Positions 1-11,252 are shown, counted from the first letter of the stretch. The stretch is DNA of 27,040 bases from Elysia marginata (GCA_019649035.1 BMAT01007653.1:158688-185727), one strand, 5' to 3'. Program-made: numbers and translations. Notes: generated by a model from the sequence alone, not told the origin.

Positions 1-414
1 TTCACACCTCACAGACAGTATGCAGAGGTCTGAAAATTTACACAGCTCTTTTAATTAATCTGGGACGCATATTTTATAATTCAATTGAGCTCTAAGAGAG
101 CTTATTTTCAAGATTTAAAATCTGAATCTGAGTCAGCGTCTAGATCTAGATTCTTTTTTGAGCCATTGCTAAATCTTGACATTTGTTCAATAAAATAGTT
201 GTTTTCCCGTGACCTGTTATTCAGTTTATGTTGAACGTTCTTTTTGCAATGCGTCTTGGAAATTCCCGCTACGGCTTTAAAGTTCATGTTCGTTTATCAC
301 AGCTTTTGTATTTGAAATTTGAAACAATCGAATGCAAAAACTTAAGATTTAATGTGAAAAGTTCAAAACACAAAAAACACTTCAAAATAACAATCTTTGT
401 CATTGAATATAGAT

Positions 415-545
415 AAGATCTAGATCTACAACCTAGATAAGGTGTTTAACACTTGGCTCAATTCTAGAAATTAATTGAGGTAATTTGGATTTCAGATCTA
501 GACCTAGAAGACTTTTTAAAGAGTCTAGATAAGGTCTAGATCTAC
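415..545. repeat. CTAGATCT-rich cluster A
   Basis: Repeated overlapping TCTAGA, AGATCT and CTAGAT words (for example AGATCTAGATCTAC at the start, GTCTAGATCTACC at the end). The words are palindromic and not in strict tandem register. It overlaps direct-duplication copy 1. Isolated words also occur near 130-155 and 905-975. Confidence 0.65.
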
Positions 546-680
546 CTCAGGCTTTGCAGGCTTTTTTTTCCTTTTATAGTCTGCGTGTCATGTTCACTTC
601 CATTTTTAGGTGATAAAGGCCAAGATGTTGCACAGTAAGGAGAGGGAAATCGGAAACAATAATGTATTAATTTAAAGTCT
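460..680. repeat. Direct duplication, copy 1 (partner at 897-1130)
   Basis: This stretch and 897-1130 align in the same orientation over about 220 bases. Shared landmarks in order are a CTAGAAGA-containing start, a CT-rich run, TCTGCGTG..CAT.GTT/AGTTACTTCCAT, then a purine-rich end (AAGGAGAGGGAAAT versus AAAGAGAAGGAAAT). By eye the two are roughly two-thirds to three-quarters identical with small gaps. No coding signal is seen in either. Confidence 0.6.
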
Positions 681-896
681 AAAAATATGTGAACAAACAA
701 ATAAAAAAAAACGCAGGGAAATGCAAGAAATTATAGAGAACTGTATTCAACTTAACACATCCAAAAAGATCGGAAAGCAGAAGAAAACCCATAATTAAAC
801 AGTAGGGCCTATTATTGTCGGCTTCCCAAGGTCGTCATTAAATTTGGATTAGATTTACATTTATAGTATGTTGTAGGTTTTTATAATTTGACGTAG

Positions 897-1130
897 CTCT
901 GGAAAATTATCTAGATAATGTAGGTTTTGGATCTCGAACTAGAAGATTATTTAAATCTAGAGTCTGCATTAGGTTCAGTTTTAGATGGAACCTAGGTTTT
1001 GCATGAGTTTTTGTTTTTCTTTGTTTAAAGGCTCTGCGTGGCATAGTTACTTCCATGTTATAGAAGATGAAGACTGAGATGGTGCTTTGCACGGATTATG
1101 AGAAAGAGAAGGAAATAGGGACCAGAAATA
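897..1130. repeat. Direct duplication, copy 2 (partner at 460-680)
   Basis: Second copy of the duplication, same orientation, about 440 bases downstream of the first. Either a diverged local tandem duplication or two insertions of one interspersed repeat. Confidence 0.6.
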
Positions 1131-2335
1131 TATAAAAATAAATAGCATTAAAAAGTGGATAAAACAGTAGCCTAATGGGGAAAGATAAAAATAAGATAAA
1201 GAGAGGGTGATTTTATTGGGGAAGTGGGGGGGCTGAGAACAGCTGTAGCCACAGAGACGATTTAGAGAGAAGAAAATTTGTGATGAGATGCAATTTGATC
1301 TGTTCAAAGTGGAACATTCAATATATGCAATTACGTGAGGGCATGAAGGAAAGAAAGGCAACGTTTGGCACAGTCCAGTCTATTACTCGACGAGGTCGAG
1401 AAAATTTTTACTAGTAAGTAGTATAGGGCCTACATTTATATATATATAGTAAAAATAATATTTATTTCTGTGACTACTCAACTTATCAAATAAAATTAAA
1501 AGTAAAATTTCTCTATGAAGTGTGCCCTCGTAGAGAAGTGCAAATAAGAAGGACCATCCCCTCCCCCCACTGACTTCCTAAACAATAGACTCGAGCAACT
1601 ATGCAATGATTAATATTAAATCACAATAAACAATTAGTAGAAAAAAAAAAGAAAGCTCTTCTGAAAGACAATGGTAAATAAAAGCAAATGATACTGATAG
1701 CTCAAGATAGAAACAAGTTTGACACCAAACAAGGAAAAGTGATTAGGAAAAAGGAAAACGGAACTCAGAGAATCAATTGTCAATATGAGCATTCAAGATA
1801 ACAATAGTTTCTAGGTTCAAATTAATTGAAAATATTTAAAGACAAATTAAATTCAAACGACACTACCCTTTTTTATTAACAAAGCTGGCATCTATACTTA
1901 CAATACATTGTGATATTACTCAAAATAAAAACAAAATTAATTAACAATGCAATATATATGAGGTATTATCAAAATTGAGCCCCCCTGGCTATAAAGGAAT
2001 CTCATACATATACTTTTATTTTTCAACACTTTTCATTCTGCACATTGCCCTTAGAGGACCTTGAAAGTAAAACTCTCTTGGTCAGGCCTGCAATCAATCT
2101 TCAACAGTACCAGGAACCTCATTTCTTTCAAAAAATCATACTCTTCTCGGTTCTTTCCTTAATCAACCTATGTCAAGACCAGTCATTTACAATTGTAATG
2201 TCAGTCTGAATTTTTTTTTTTTTTTTTTTTACAAAATTTAGCTATAACTAGCTGAATGCCTGATCATGCTTGGGATGAAGTAGTCACCTCACTACAATAA
2301 TTTTTTTTTAATTCCTCTGCAACAAACAAAAAAAA
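1131..2335. other. Non-coding AT-rich stretch
   Basis: No conserved protein, splice-flanked exon or paired repeat is seen. The only structure is homopolymer, notably a run of about 20 T ending at 2230. Short ORFs on both strands look like chance. Confidence 0.5.
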
Positions 2336-2411
2336 TTCACGTTCACAGGATTCAAACCCGGTACTTCCTGAGTCTGAGGCAACAGTGCTACCAACTAAAC
2401 AATCGCTTCTG
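2336..2411 (-). repeat. tRNA-derived SINE head or tRNA relic
   Basis: On the minus strand there is an A-box-like TTAGTTGGTAG followed at tRNA spacing by a B-box GGTTTGAATCC at the end of an ACCGGG..TCCTGT T-arm-like stem. The acceptor stem does not pair and a clear cloverleaf is lacking, so this is not a working tRNA gene. A T-rich tail follows on the same strand (about 2290-2335). Most likely a tRNA-derived SINE; the body and 3' end cannot be delimited without more copies. Confidence 0.55.
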
Positions 2412-2488
2412 GTGTCGATGGGGCGATCACAAACAACATTATAATTACTTTTGTGATACTTTCTCATTGATTGATTGAAGATTGGGGT

Positions 2489-2621
2489 GATCTAGATCTA
2501 AGTTTCTTGATCCAGACTCTAAATACAATCTAGATCTTCTCTAAATAAAAAAGTTTAAATTCAACACACTAACCAACCTCATTAGATTGTAGCTCTAAAT
2601 TTAGATCAAGATCTAGATCTG
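2489..2621. repeat. CTAGATCT-rich cluster B
   Basis: Same palindromic word family: GATCTAGATCTA at its left end, ATCTAGATCT at its right end, and AATCTAGATCTTC between. It lies just beyond the SINE-like sequence. Confidence 0.6.
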
Positions 2622-5326
2622 TAGAAATGAGAGAAATACCAAACCTTGCCCAAACCAGTCCAAGGCAAAATGAGCTTACATAAAGGCTATTACAAATAAC
2701 TGTGGCTCATTTAATCACGTGACATGAAATGGCTGTTGTTAAAACATGGAGTATTTTATCGAGTATGTTCTGACACCTGCTGTTTATTTCATATGCTCAT
2801 CTGGTCAATTGTTCCAACAACACTTCCTTTCAGCTTTCGTTTCACTTATCAGCAAGCATGAGACCCAACTAGAAGAGCGATGCAGTTCAAACTGAACCAT
2901 AAGAAATGTTAGTTTCCGGTTCCTATACAATGTCTGCAGTCACATTGTAAACCTTAAACCTGAGAGAAAAATTCCCTTCATCTGCAAAACATTTTCTTTG
3001 GATAGCACATCCTGAGAACTGTGGGCATGGGTTTTCTTTATCACATAAAAATGTCCAAAAATATGATGGGCTTTTTTTTCTAACTGTTTCTAACATCTCT
3101 TGATAAAACTTCCGCAAGTTTTTCACCTTTAAAGTAAAGGTATTAGATAACAGAGCTCATCTCAATCTTCTCTATTGTAGGGGCAGAAGGAACCTTGCGA
3201 AAGCTTAGCACTATGTAAAACTACAGATTGACCATTTTTGATAAACTTTCAGTATCACCAATTTTAGGACTCTTATATAATTATAATTGTAAACTAAACT
3301 GATGCAAGTGAGGAAAGAAAAATATGGAATTGCTTTAGCCATAGTATTTTTGTTGTACAAAGGGCTTTGACACACACATATCATTATGATCAATTGTAAC
3401 AAATTACCTTTCTGGTTTATTGTCTGCCATGGCTGTAAGGGGTAGCGGCAACTAAAGCTGGTACATTGTCTGAAATGAAAATGCAATAAAAAAAAGGAAA
3501 CATGCTGAACCAAGGCAACAAAAAAAACATGCTCCAGATTAACAAGGAGAAAACTGACAAAATTTATGAATAGGCACTGGTCGTTCAGAGTAAAGTTTCT
3601 AGTACAAAGCATTAAACATACAAGAAAATTGTCTGGGTTAGATTTTTAATGCAGACACAATACTGATTCACTTGACTAAGCCATAATACCATGTTAACGT
3701 GCCTTAGACATATTTAAAGATTATTAGTAATTTACTTTATTAGATCTGAACACATTAAAAAAACATTAAAAAAAAAAAACATTTCCAAGAACAGCAAGAT
3801 AACTGTCAGTGTCACTGTCAGTGTCAGGGCTAGTGAGTGAGGACATAATATATCAGTAGCCTAGAGAGTACTGCCAAATAAATATCCCATCAAATTTGCA
3901 ACCAAAATGTGAATCTGAAACTGAAGGAGCTTAGAAAGTCCTGCAATGCCCAATTATTTTTGTGGTTTTTTTAAGTGCTTGAACTTGTTAAGTGTTTTAA
4001 AAATTAAATAATATTTTACTATACAGCACAAAATCAGCGTTCATAGTGGTCCTTGTTTTATATTTTTTTTGTAAAAAATTATTTTGTATTTTAACCGTCT
4101 AAACAGTTCAGGCAAAAGTATCAATATAACCGCTGGTTGAAAAAATTCACTTAAATGTATAGTCTTTTGATTTTGAATCCAATGTTTCTTAAAGTTGTAA
4201 AATTCTTTTTTTGATGCATAGTAATGATATTATGGAAACACCTATATTGTATAATACTAGACTTGCATTGTTGTAAAAACTAAACATATAGACTGAAAAT
4301 GCATTCAGTAACATTATTAATATACCACTTGATCAGGATATGAAAATCTATTACAAAAAAAAAATTGTTAAAAAATTTAAAGCTAATAGATTTGCAGCAA
4401 AATGTACGAGAAAAATATCAAATAAAATCTAGAAATAGTGAATAGTGTGTAAAAAGGCCTATACACAATGATATCTTTCCAAATTTCTTGCTGGAGAAGT
4501 TGTGGTTGAGATTGTACTGCACAACCTATCTCTCTGCATCCTATAATTCCACCACAAGAAGATGTGTTTCTTGATTTGAATTTGCTTTGTGTTTCTTTTC
4601 TAAAGACTGGGCTGTCTGATTTCTGCTTAGAAGTACCTCATGCTGTATTTATAAACCAAGTTTATTTTAAATAATATGCATTAAAAATTTAAATCCAAGT
4701 CCTGCAACCCATTCTGCTAATTTAGATGTGCTGGTTTTAAAAATCCAACTTGTTATTAGCTTAGATTTATGTATTTTAATAATTTAAACACTTAATTTTT
4801 TATCCAGCAAAGCAGCATACTTAAAAAACAAAGCTATTTCCTGCACACATCTATATTATGGATCAGTCAAGAATATCAAGCAGCACCTGATCGTTTGTGA
4901 CTTTTGTGCGGTTTTATATATGAGAACTAAGAGCAACTTATATAACATATCGCCCCACAGTTCAACAATGCAAAAAATAATAGTACTAAAAATGTCCCAT
5001 TTTCTAGAGTTGGACGGCACAGCACATAGCCTCATTTTGTGCGAGTGCTTGACAAATCATTTATTCCACCCAAAAAAAAAATTGATATTTTTTTCCATCA
5101 TTTTTAAAAGCGAAAGCGCCTTAGAGCATGGAGGATTCCTCTGTGGATTAGCACGCTTTACAAGACACTTGTTACAGATTACAGATATTGATAGCCTTTT
5201 GAAATTTGGTTTCAAAGGATTACACTGACTTTTAGGAGTTTCTTCAAAACAAAAGGGGTGTGTCTTGAGCTATCTTGTTATAAAACATGCAAGCTGCATA
5301 AAAGCAGGAATACGGCTCTGTGAATA
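2622..5326. other. Non-coding stretch, nothing recognised
   Basis: AT-rich DNA with A/T homopolymers and a short CACTGTCAGTGT-type internal repeat near 3805-3830. ORFs of up to 133 codons (3211-3612 minus) have no conserved motif, are low in complexity and lack splice context. No gene can be supported. Confidence 0.5.
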
Positions 5327-5992
5327 TGTGCCTGTGACAAAAGGTCGTGTGACGACAGACGTGTCGCGAGTGATGTCATATCAGGCTTTGAGGTTAAATA
5401 AAATGTTTCAGGACTAAAACTATGTCAAATAATATTGCTTGAAATATGTAATGGGCTGAAAGCAACATTTTGAACACAAATAATTTGGCGCTTTTTTGTT
5501 TGTTCTCACCACTGTTGTTTCAGTTGTTGATAGTCCAACTGAAAATATTTGACACTTGCAGAATTATTATTTTGATGATTGTTGGTAATATTCTTCTCGT
5601 TCATGCTTAAGAATTTAACTGTCTTGATTAAAAACAGTGATATGCATGTGGATCTATAGCTCTGGTTTTGTTATCTTAAAGTATTGGGGTGGGAACAAAC
5701 GAAAAAGCACCAATAATTTTAACAGAACACAATAATTATTTTGAGCACAGAACCGATTATGTTGCGAGTGATTCTGACATGAATTTAAAAAAGTGGGAAC
5801 TTTGTACTGATGATGCAAGTCTTGAGAGTAGCATAAAACTTTATTTTTAACATCAATAAATTCACTGCTTTCTGTTATAACTATTAGAATTAAATGGGAC
5901 CTTTTAAAAATTAATATGAAATGTTCACTGAGTAAATTAATTATGCACCAAAAGTTGTCTTTTACGCAAAACGACCTTTTGTCACAGCGACA
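5327..5992. mobile_element. TA-flanked inverted-repeat element (Tc1/mariner-type MITE)
   Basis: Left end TGTGCCTGTGACAAAAGGTC and the reverse complement of the right end, TGTCGCTGTGACAAAAGGTC, match except at two positions. Both ends are followed internally by GT and then diverge. TA dinucleotides abut each end (5325-5326, 5993-5994), as expected for Tc1/mariner target duplication; the right flank is a TA microsatellite, so that evidence is weak. The 666-base interior has no transposase. The right 300 bases match 21022-21326 in inverse orientation, showing it is a dispersed family. Confidence 0.6.
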
Positions 5993-6183
5993 TATATATA
6001 TATATACTGAATTATGCTGCCTTGAGCTGGTACTCAACAGAATCTTTTTATCATACCTACAAAAAAGCTTAACAATGTTTGTATTACAAGAGATAGCACT
6101 ATACTTGTACTGTGTTTACTGCCACACAAGCTAGATAGCAGGATTTCCACACTGCAGTGTCACTAGATCTAGTTATTTGATTA

Positions 6184-7774
6184 AGGCGGATTCCATGAAT
6201 GTGGACCTTGGAGGAGGTCTAAATTTTTGACTCAAATAAATAATATTTGAATAAAGAATGCTTATCCTTTTTTATCTTGAGCCTTCGGTGTGTATTAAAT
6301 GACCTGTTACACCATGAATTACAGGGTTTTCGTTTATCTTATAATTTTAATAAAGTCTTGAATGTTGCGAATGTTAGAAAAAACGACGCACACAATTTCC
6401 CGTTTTTTAACAAGGCCTACTAACAGGTGAGTGGACTCAATTTTCGAGATAATCGGACTTCAAAATTTACGTTTGCGTGAAGTTAAGACATTAATCTTCA
6501 ATTCTGTGTGTTTTGAAATACCAATGGTGTATTTTAAAGCCCATAAGGCCGTAGCCTAATTGACCCTAAAATTGGGTCACTGTGCGTCGTTGCCGCGATT
6601 CCCTATATGTCAGTATTGTACTACACAAAAACGATCTCCGCCGTTTCTTTTCGTTGACATGCGCAATTGAACATTTAAACTTTCGTTTTAAATAAGTAAT
6701 TAACCGGAAATTGCGGTATTCTCCGAGCTAAAAAAGCACAAAAGTGCCGACGTGTAGTGCGTCGCAATAATTTAACGATTGACCAATTCGTTCAAATTGG
6801 ATCTAGGCTTCACAAAACCTGTTGTGAAGCCGGTCGGCCGCGAATCTCTATATTTTCTAACGCCATTGACACATTTAAACCAGAAAACATTGAAGAAAAG
6901 CCATATTTTTTTTTTTGTAGAACTGAAATGAAGTGCGTCGTTAAAAATTTGCAACATTAACGTCCGTTCATCGGCAAATTTAGACCTAACAACCGGGAAA
7001 AACCTATTATCGATAGAACGCTTATCGGATCGGTTAACTGCTAAAATAAAGACTGTCTTATGAGGTTTGGTGTCTCTTTTGTAACATTTTTATAAAAATA
7101 CCGTTCAGTGCACCTATTTTATCGTTCCTAATGTAAAAATCAGCATTACTAGGTGTCAGGTTTAGCCAAACATACAAACGGACGCTCGTTAACCATAGCA
7201 ACGCACAGATGATGCACACTCAAAAAAAAAAAAAACATTCCGATGACTTCTTGCTCATGAAATAAGTTTACAATACATTGGTTTTGCCAGTTTTAACTTT
7301 ATCATTAGTGAAGGAATACTTAGGTTTTTAGAACATCACCTCGTAAGATGTATAAATACTATAATGCACTCTGTGTTAGCTAGTAGTAGTAGGCCAGAAC
7401 TAGTTTGACTGTGCTGAGCATAGGTGATGGAAACAGGCTTCAAAGGTCAATATTTAATTACAACTGAACACATAAATTTCCGAAAAGGGTGTTTTGAATT
7501 TTTTTTTATTTTAACTGCAATAAGAAAAACATTACTAAAACCATTTCAATAAACATGATTAAGCTTAAATAATCTTAAGTAAAAAAGCTGTAGATCTACC
7601 CTCGCTCTATTCACCAAGCTCTATCTCTTTTCACAATAGTCTCTTGCTAAAAAAAATTACATTCCTAAATTCAGCATAAAATTCCCTTCAATTTGATATA
7701 TAATTCATGTAAAAGTGAATTTGAAAATTTTCAATTTTTGGGAAATCTCAAGATCCTCTTCATGGAATCCGCCT
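6184..7774. mobile_element. TTA-flanked inverted-repeat DNA element (PIF/Harbinger-like, non-autonomous)
   Basis: The left end AGGCGGATTCCATGAA (6184-6199) is repeated exactly, inverted, at 7759-7774. Similarity continues inward for about 12 more bases (TGTGGACCTTGG versus GAGGATCTTGA). TTA abuts both ends (6181-6183 and 7775-7777), which fits the three-base target duplication of PIF/Harbinger elements. The 1591-base interior has no recognisable transposase or Myb-like ORF. It includes a somewhat CpG-richer core (about 6400-7020) and a short inner inverted pair around CGTCCGTT (6962) and AACGGACG (7178). Superfamily is inferred only from ends and TSD. Confidence 0.65.
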
Positions 7775-7917
7775 TTATCCTTTATTCGTAAGTACTTAAA
7801 CTTAAATATATAAACATTTGTTATGAAAATATAATTAAAACACTGTGAAATGCATCGCAATGCACAAGACCGTTTCTATAAATAATTTTAAAAGGCCTGG
7901 ATCTAACCTAGTTGCCT

Positions 7918-8226
7918 GTAGATCAAGATCTAGATTCTAATCAGTATCAAACCTAGATCTAGATCAAGGCTAGATTCTATGGTACCGATTCTACTTCTAC
8001 TAGATTTCAAGATGACAAATTAGATCTAGAACTACACTCTACAGTCGATCTTGATCTAATCTAACTCGCCACTTAACCTGAGTCTAAATCTAGCCTAGAT
8101 CTAATAATATTAGGAAAATTTCCGTCGTAGAGCTAGATCTAGGCCTACATCTAGAGTCTAGTTTAGTAGTAAGTAAAGAGAAAAATATGAGTACATATAG
8201 GCCCTAGGCTAGGTCTAGATCTACAT
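7918..8226. repeat. CTAGATCT-rich cluster C
   Basis: The densest cluster in the left half: about 300 bases where TCTAGA, AGATCT, CTAGAT and GGCCTA words recur every 10-25 bases, with no fixed period. It starts about 140 bases beyond the right end of the 6184-7774 element. Confidence 0.7.
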
Positions 8227-8474
8227 CTCTTCTTTGTGATTGTGTAAATAAATAAGACCATGACGGAGGACAGATTGCAACTTACAAAAAGCTCACCACA
8301 GAACTTGCCAAAAACAACTGAAATCGACCTTCTATTGTAGCGGCTGACAGCTTTCAATGCACAAAGTTTGGGCCGCAGTTCTCCACTTTCAAGACCTAGC
8401 AGTAACTACAGATCTTTAGGCGTAGATCTATGTATTGATTAATTTCCGACACCCATTGAATCGTCACCAAAGAA

Positions 8475-8576
8475 CATGGCGCAAGTCTCGCAAAATCTCA
8501 TTCGCGACGATATGAATAGTTCACCCATGTTGCGAATGAAGCTGATTTCTGAATGGACCCAATTCACGAAATCAAG
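8475..8576 (+). CDS. Possible orphan first coding exon, unknown product
   Basis: An ATG in strong context (AACATGG) opens MAQVSQNLIRDDMNSSPMLR followed by MKLISEWTQFTKS, then reaches a possible donor AAG|GTATCA near 8577. The frame otherwise stops after 42 codons. The local sequence has many CG dinucleotides (GGCGCAAGTCTCGC, ATTCGCGACG) in an AT-rich setting, as in first exons near promoters. I do not recognise the peptide, and no continuing exon with a matching frame is identified downstream. It may be chance. Confidence 0.25.
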
Positions 8577-8907
8577 GTATCACATGATACTTATGATGTG
8601 CTGAGCGAAAAGATTTCAACGGCTGAGCGCCACAGACTAGCCTACATTGTGTTGAGCCGTGAGCGCTGACTGAGAAAACGAAACCAGACGATCCAAGTTC
8701 AGAATTTGCGCAAAGGAAAGTCGCAGGCCGCAGGCTTTCTTCTAAAATTGTTCCAGCTGTTGTTTTTTTTTTTACTAGTCTAGGAGTATGCGAACAATGG
8801 ATTTGAGGCTGTAAGAAAAAATCGGGGCATGGGAAGCCTGCAGGAACACAATCTTGAAGAGACAGCAAAAATCAGGTAGCCTAGCTCCAAAGCAAAGGCT
8901 CTGGCCA

Positions 8908-9067
8908 AATCTACGTAACAATTTGGGAAACACAATCTCTTCCGCATTCCCTCTTGCGGATTGTGCATTTCTCTGTGTGGCTCGATAGGACAAAAGTATT
9001 ACCCAGTTTTAGATAAAAACGCTACTAGAACACTCTCGATACTCAATTCCTCACCAATAGGTAGGTT
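8908..9067. repeat. Direct repeat R1 flanking LINE relic (partner 10650-10810)
   Basis: Aligns in the same orientation with 10650-10810: both contain ATCTAC, CAATTTGGGAAACA, ATCT.TTCCGC, GTGTGG.GCGATAGGA or its one-base variant, AAAACGCT and ATTCC.CACCA in the same order. Roughly 70-75 percent identical by eye. Source family unknown. Confidence 0.6.
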
Positions 9068-9269
9068 TGGGTTAGAACTATGAACCGCTTGCACAACTTT
9101 ATTTTAAAAAATCTTCATTTGATTGAGTGTGTTAATTGTAATAAATGTCATACTCGGAATCAGCGCCTCAAAATTAGCACTATTTCTTCGAGGGACATTT
9201 GAGAAAGCTGTATTTGAAATAAGTTAGATTTAACTGGGTTTTTCTGTATAAGCCACGTAGAAAAATATT

Positions 9270-10640
9270 TATGTACTTACTTATAGCCCGCTCAGTCATC
9301 CGACTATGACACCTTGGCACCTTCTTGTATTCATACTGCAAGCTCACCCCCACCAGCTTATCTCTTAAGCAATGTTTTTTAGTTAATCGAGGTGATTTTG
9401 GCTTTTGAGGGTGAGTGATGTTGTTCGGGAGAGGTCGTTGTTAAGTACAACAGGTAATGTAGTTATTGGTCTCCCTCGGTATTTGGCTCCCTGCGTGATG
9501 AAAAATCTGTTCATTGCTTTATTTGCGGGAATTTTTTTTATTTCTTCATAGAATGTGCCCGCTCAAAGAGGCACCAGCGGCTGTCTAAGTCTACGATATA
9601 CACACACATATATATATAGAAAATGAACGTTCGTTGTATTTTTTCCAAATAGGGATTTATTTGTGATTTTCACTGGGTATCTTATTATTAGCACTTTCTT
9701 ACACTTTTTCTAGGGAAGACATCTAATTGTTTTTTTTTTCATTTTCTGTAAGTGGCAATGAACCACAATTATATGTTTACACTGTTTTAACTAACACTCT
9801 ATATAATTTTATCTTTGTAATGGTTTAATGGTCACCACGAATCCAAACGTTTTGTGGTTTTGCAAGTGCTACCGTGGAAGGCTGTTCTTTTTTCTTTTTT
9901 TTTTATTTTCTCTGTCTTTTTTGAGTGTTCCTACTTTTTTTTCAGGTGGTATCGTTTCGGTTCATTGTGATGTATTCTGTTTTTTCCAGCATTGACAAAA
10001 AGGTTATGTTTTCTTATAATATTGGACCTCTGCTGCATCGATATTTGCGATGCAATTAAGTTTACGTCGTCGGCGTATGAAATTTTCATCAAGAGTTCTT
10101 TTTCTAGTTCAATTTTGTTTCGGTAGTGTGGGTCTAACTTCTTTCAAGGCATGTTCTAGATATACAACGACTCACATAGAGCTAAGACTGTCCCCTCGAG
10201 GTGTGACACCGACATGTCTTTTCCTGTTATATTTATTGAAATTTTCTCTTGGAGGTTTATTTGTGGCTCGCAATTTGTGCGCCCATGCTATATCCGACGT
10301 GCTTCTATTAGGTCTAAAATCGATTTGGCTTTGAGAGAGATATACATAATACTATGCTTGGTCATTTTCTCTGTAACACAATTGAAGATAAGAATCGTTC
10401 GGATTGTGTTGAGCAGTATGATAGGTCTGAGATATTTAGGCGGACCTTTCGGTTAACCAGGCTACATAATGGGATAGCGATAATTTCGCAAATGTTAATG
10501 TCTAAAGCTTCCATTTTCTCGAATGTTTCATTTAATACGTTTGTCTACTTTGTTCGGGCCATATTTGAGTGGTTCTGCGTCAATACATGTACCGTCTTTT
10601 ATAGGGACTTTATTGTTTTTAAGGTTGTTAAGACTTTTTT
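9270..10640 (-). mobile_element. Old LINE fragment (same family as 15367-18085)
   Basis: Read on the minus strand, 10066-10077 encodes YADD inside ISYADDVNLIA, the reverse-transcriptase catalytic box. About 10188-10208 gives GVTPRGDS, the RT box before it (usually GTPQGDS). 10560-10640 resembles the finger segment LNNLKNNKVP..DG. 9440-9600 matches the other copy's C-terminal KYRGRP.TTLP region at DNA and peptide level. The 3' end carries GCGGGCTATAAGTAAGT (9276-9293 on the plus strand as its complement), a short (TAAG)n tail. Reading frames are broken many times; it is much more decayed than the second copy. No endonuclease is present, so it is 5' truncated. Confidence 0.75.
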
Positions 10641-10649
10641 TTTTTTAGC

Positions 10650-10810
10650 TGAATCTACATCACAATTTGGGAAACAACATCTTTCCGCCTTCCTCCTTTC
10701 AGATCTCACACCCATCCGTGTGGTGCGATAGGAAAAAAATTGTACGCAGCTTGAATAAAACGCTCTTTAGATCACTTTTGTTGCACGATTCCGCACCAGT
10801 TATAGATTTT
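10650..10810. repeat. Direct repeat R2 flanking LINE relic (partner 8908-9067)
   Basis: Second member of the R1/R2 pair; it begins just after a 12-base T run at the upstream end of the LINE fragment. Too diverged to be a target-site duplication and far longer than one, so more likely two copies of a short interspersed repeat. Confidence 0.6.
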
Positions 10811-11047
10811 TGTAAAGACATCCTCCTTTGTCTCAGGATTGTTATGTTTCCTTGGCTCCCCTTGGAATTATTCAATTTCAACTTCAATTTTATTCAGATA
10901 CAAAGTTACATAAGTACTTCTATTGAAAATAAGCAATGACTGCCAGGCTGACAGATTCAAACATTATGAAAATAAATTGTGCTATTATAGAATATCATTT
11001 CATGTATTAAAGATAAATGTTATCTATCTCGCAGATACCCATTACGC

Positions 11048-11050
<3 letters not shown>

Positions 11051-11090
<40 letters not shown>
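11051..11090. repeat. (CT)20 microsatellite
   Basis: Twenty uninterrupted CT units. A Ser-Leu repeat ORF across it is an artefact. Confidence 0.98.
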
Positions 11091-11096
<6 letters not shown>

Positions 11097-11205
11097 ATGT
11101 CTCTCCCTATCTCCCAGTCGCTATCTTACATCTGTTACTATACTTCAATTTCCATAGATATCGTTATGACATTTGTTTATACTTCCTCCTATTGAGGCTG
11201 TGGGG

Positions 11206-11206
<1 letters not shown>

Positions 11207-11252
<46 letters not shown>
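11207..11252. repeat. (AAT)n microsatellite, about 15 units
   Basis: Uninterrupted AAT/TAA trinucleotides, 120 bases after the CT array. Confidence 0.97.

Noticed and set aside
2264-2467. Intact tRNA gene or 67-codon ORF on the minus strand
   Set aside because: A and B box-like words are present but the acceptor stem does not pair; the ORF spans the SINE-like repeat and has no motif.
3211-3612. 133-codon minus-strand ORF as a gene
   Set aside because: Hydrophobic low-complexity translation of AT-rich DNA with no conserved motif, splice context or neighbours.
8908-10810. LTR-flanked retroelement, because of paired direct repeats around an RT
   Set aside because: The RT is LINE-type, lies on the minus strand with a 3' microsatellite tail, and the repeats lack LTR-type ends; two short interspersed repeats are simpler.
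10050-10939. Overlapping plus-strand ORFs of 80-125 codons
   Set aside because: They are shadows of the minus-strand LINE relic and the R2 repeat; the minus strand carries the RT motifs.
11041-11195. Ser-Leu repeat ORF
   Set aside because: Produced by the (CT)20 array, as is the similar one at 14560-14763.
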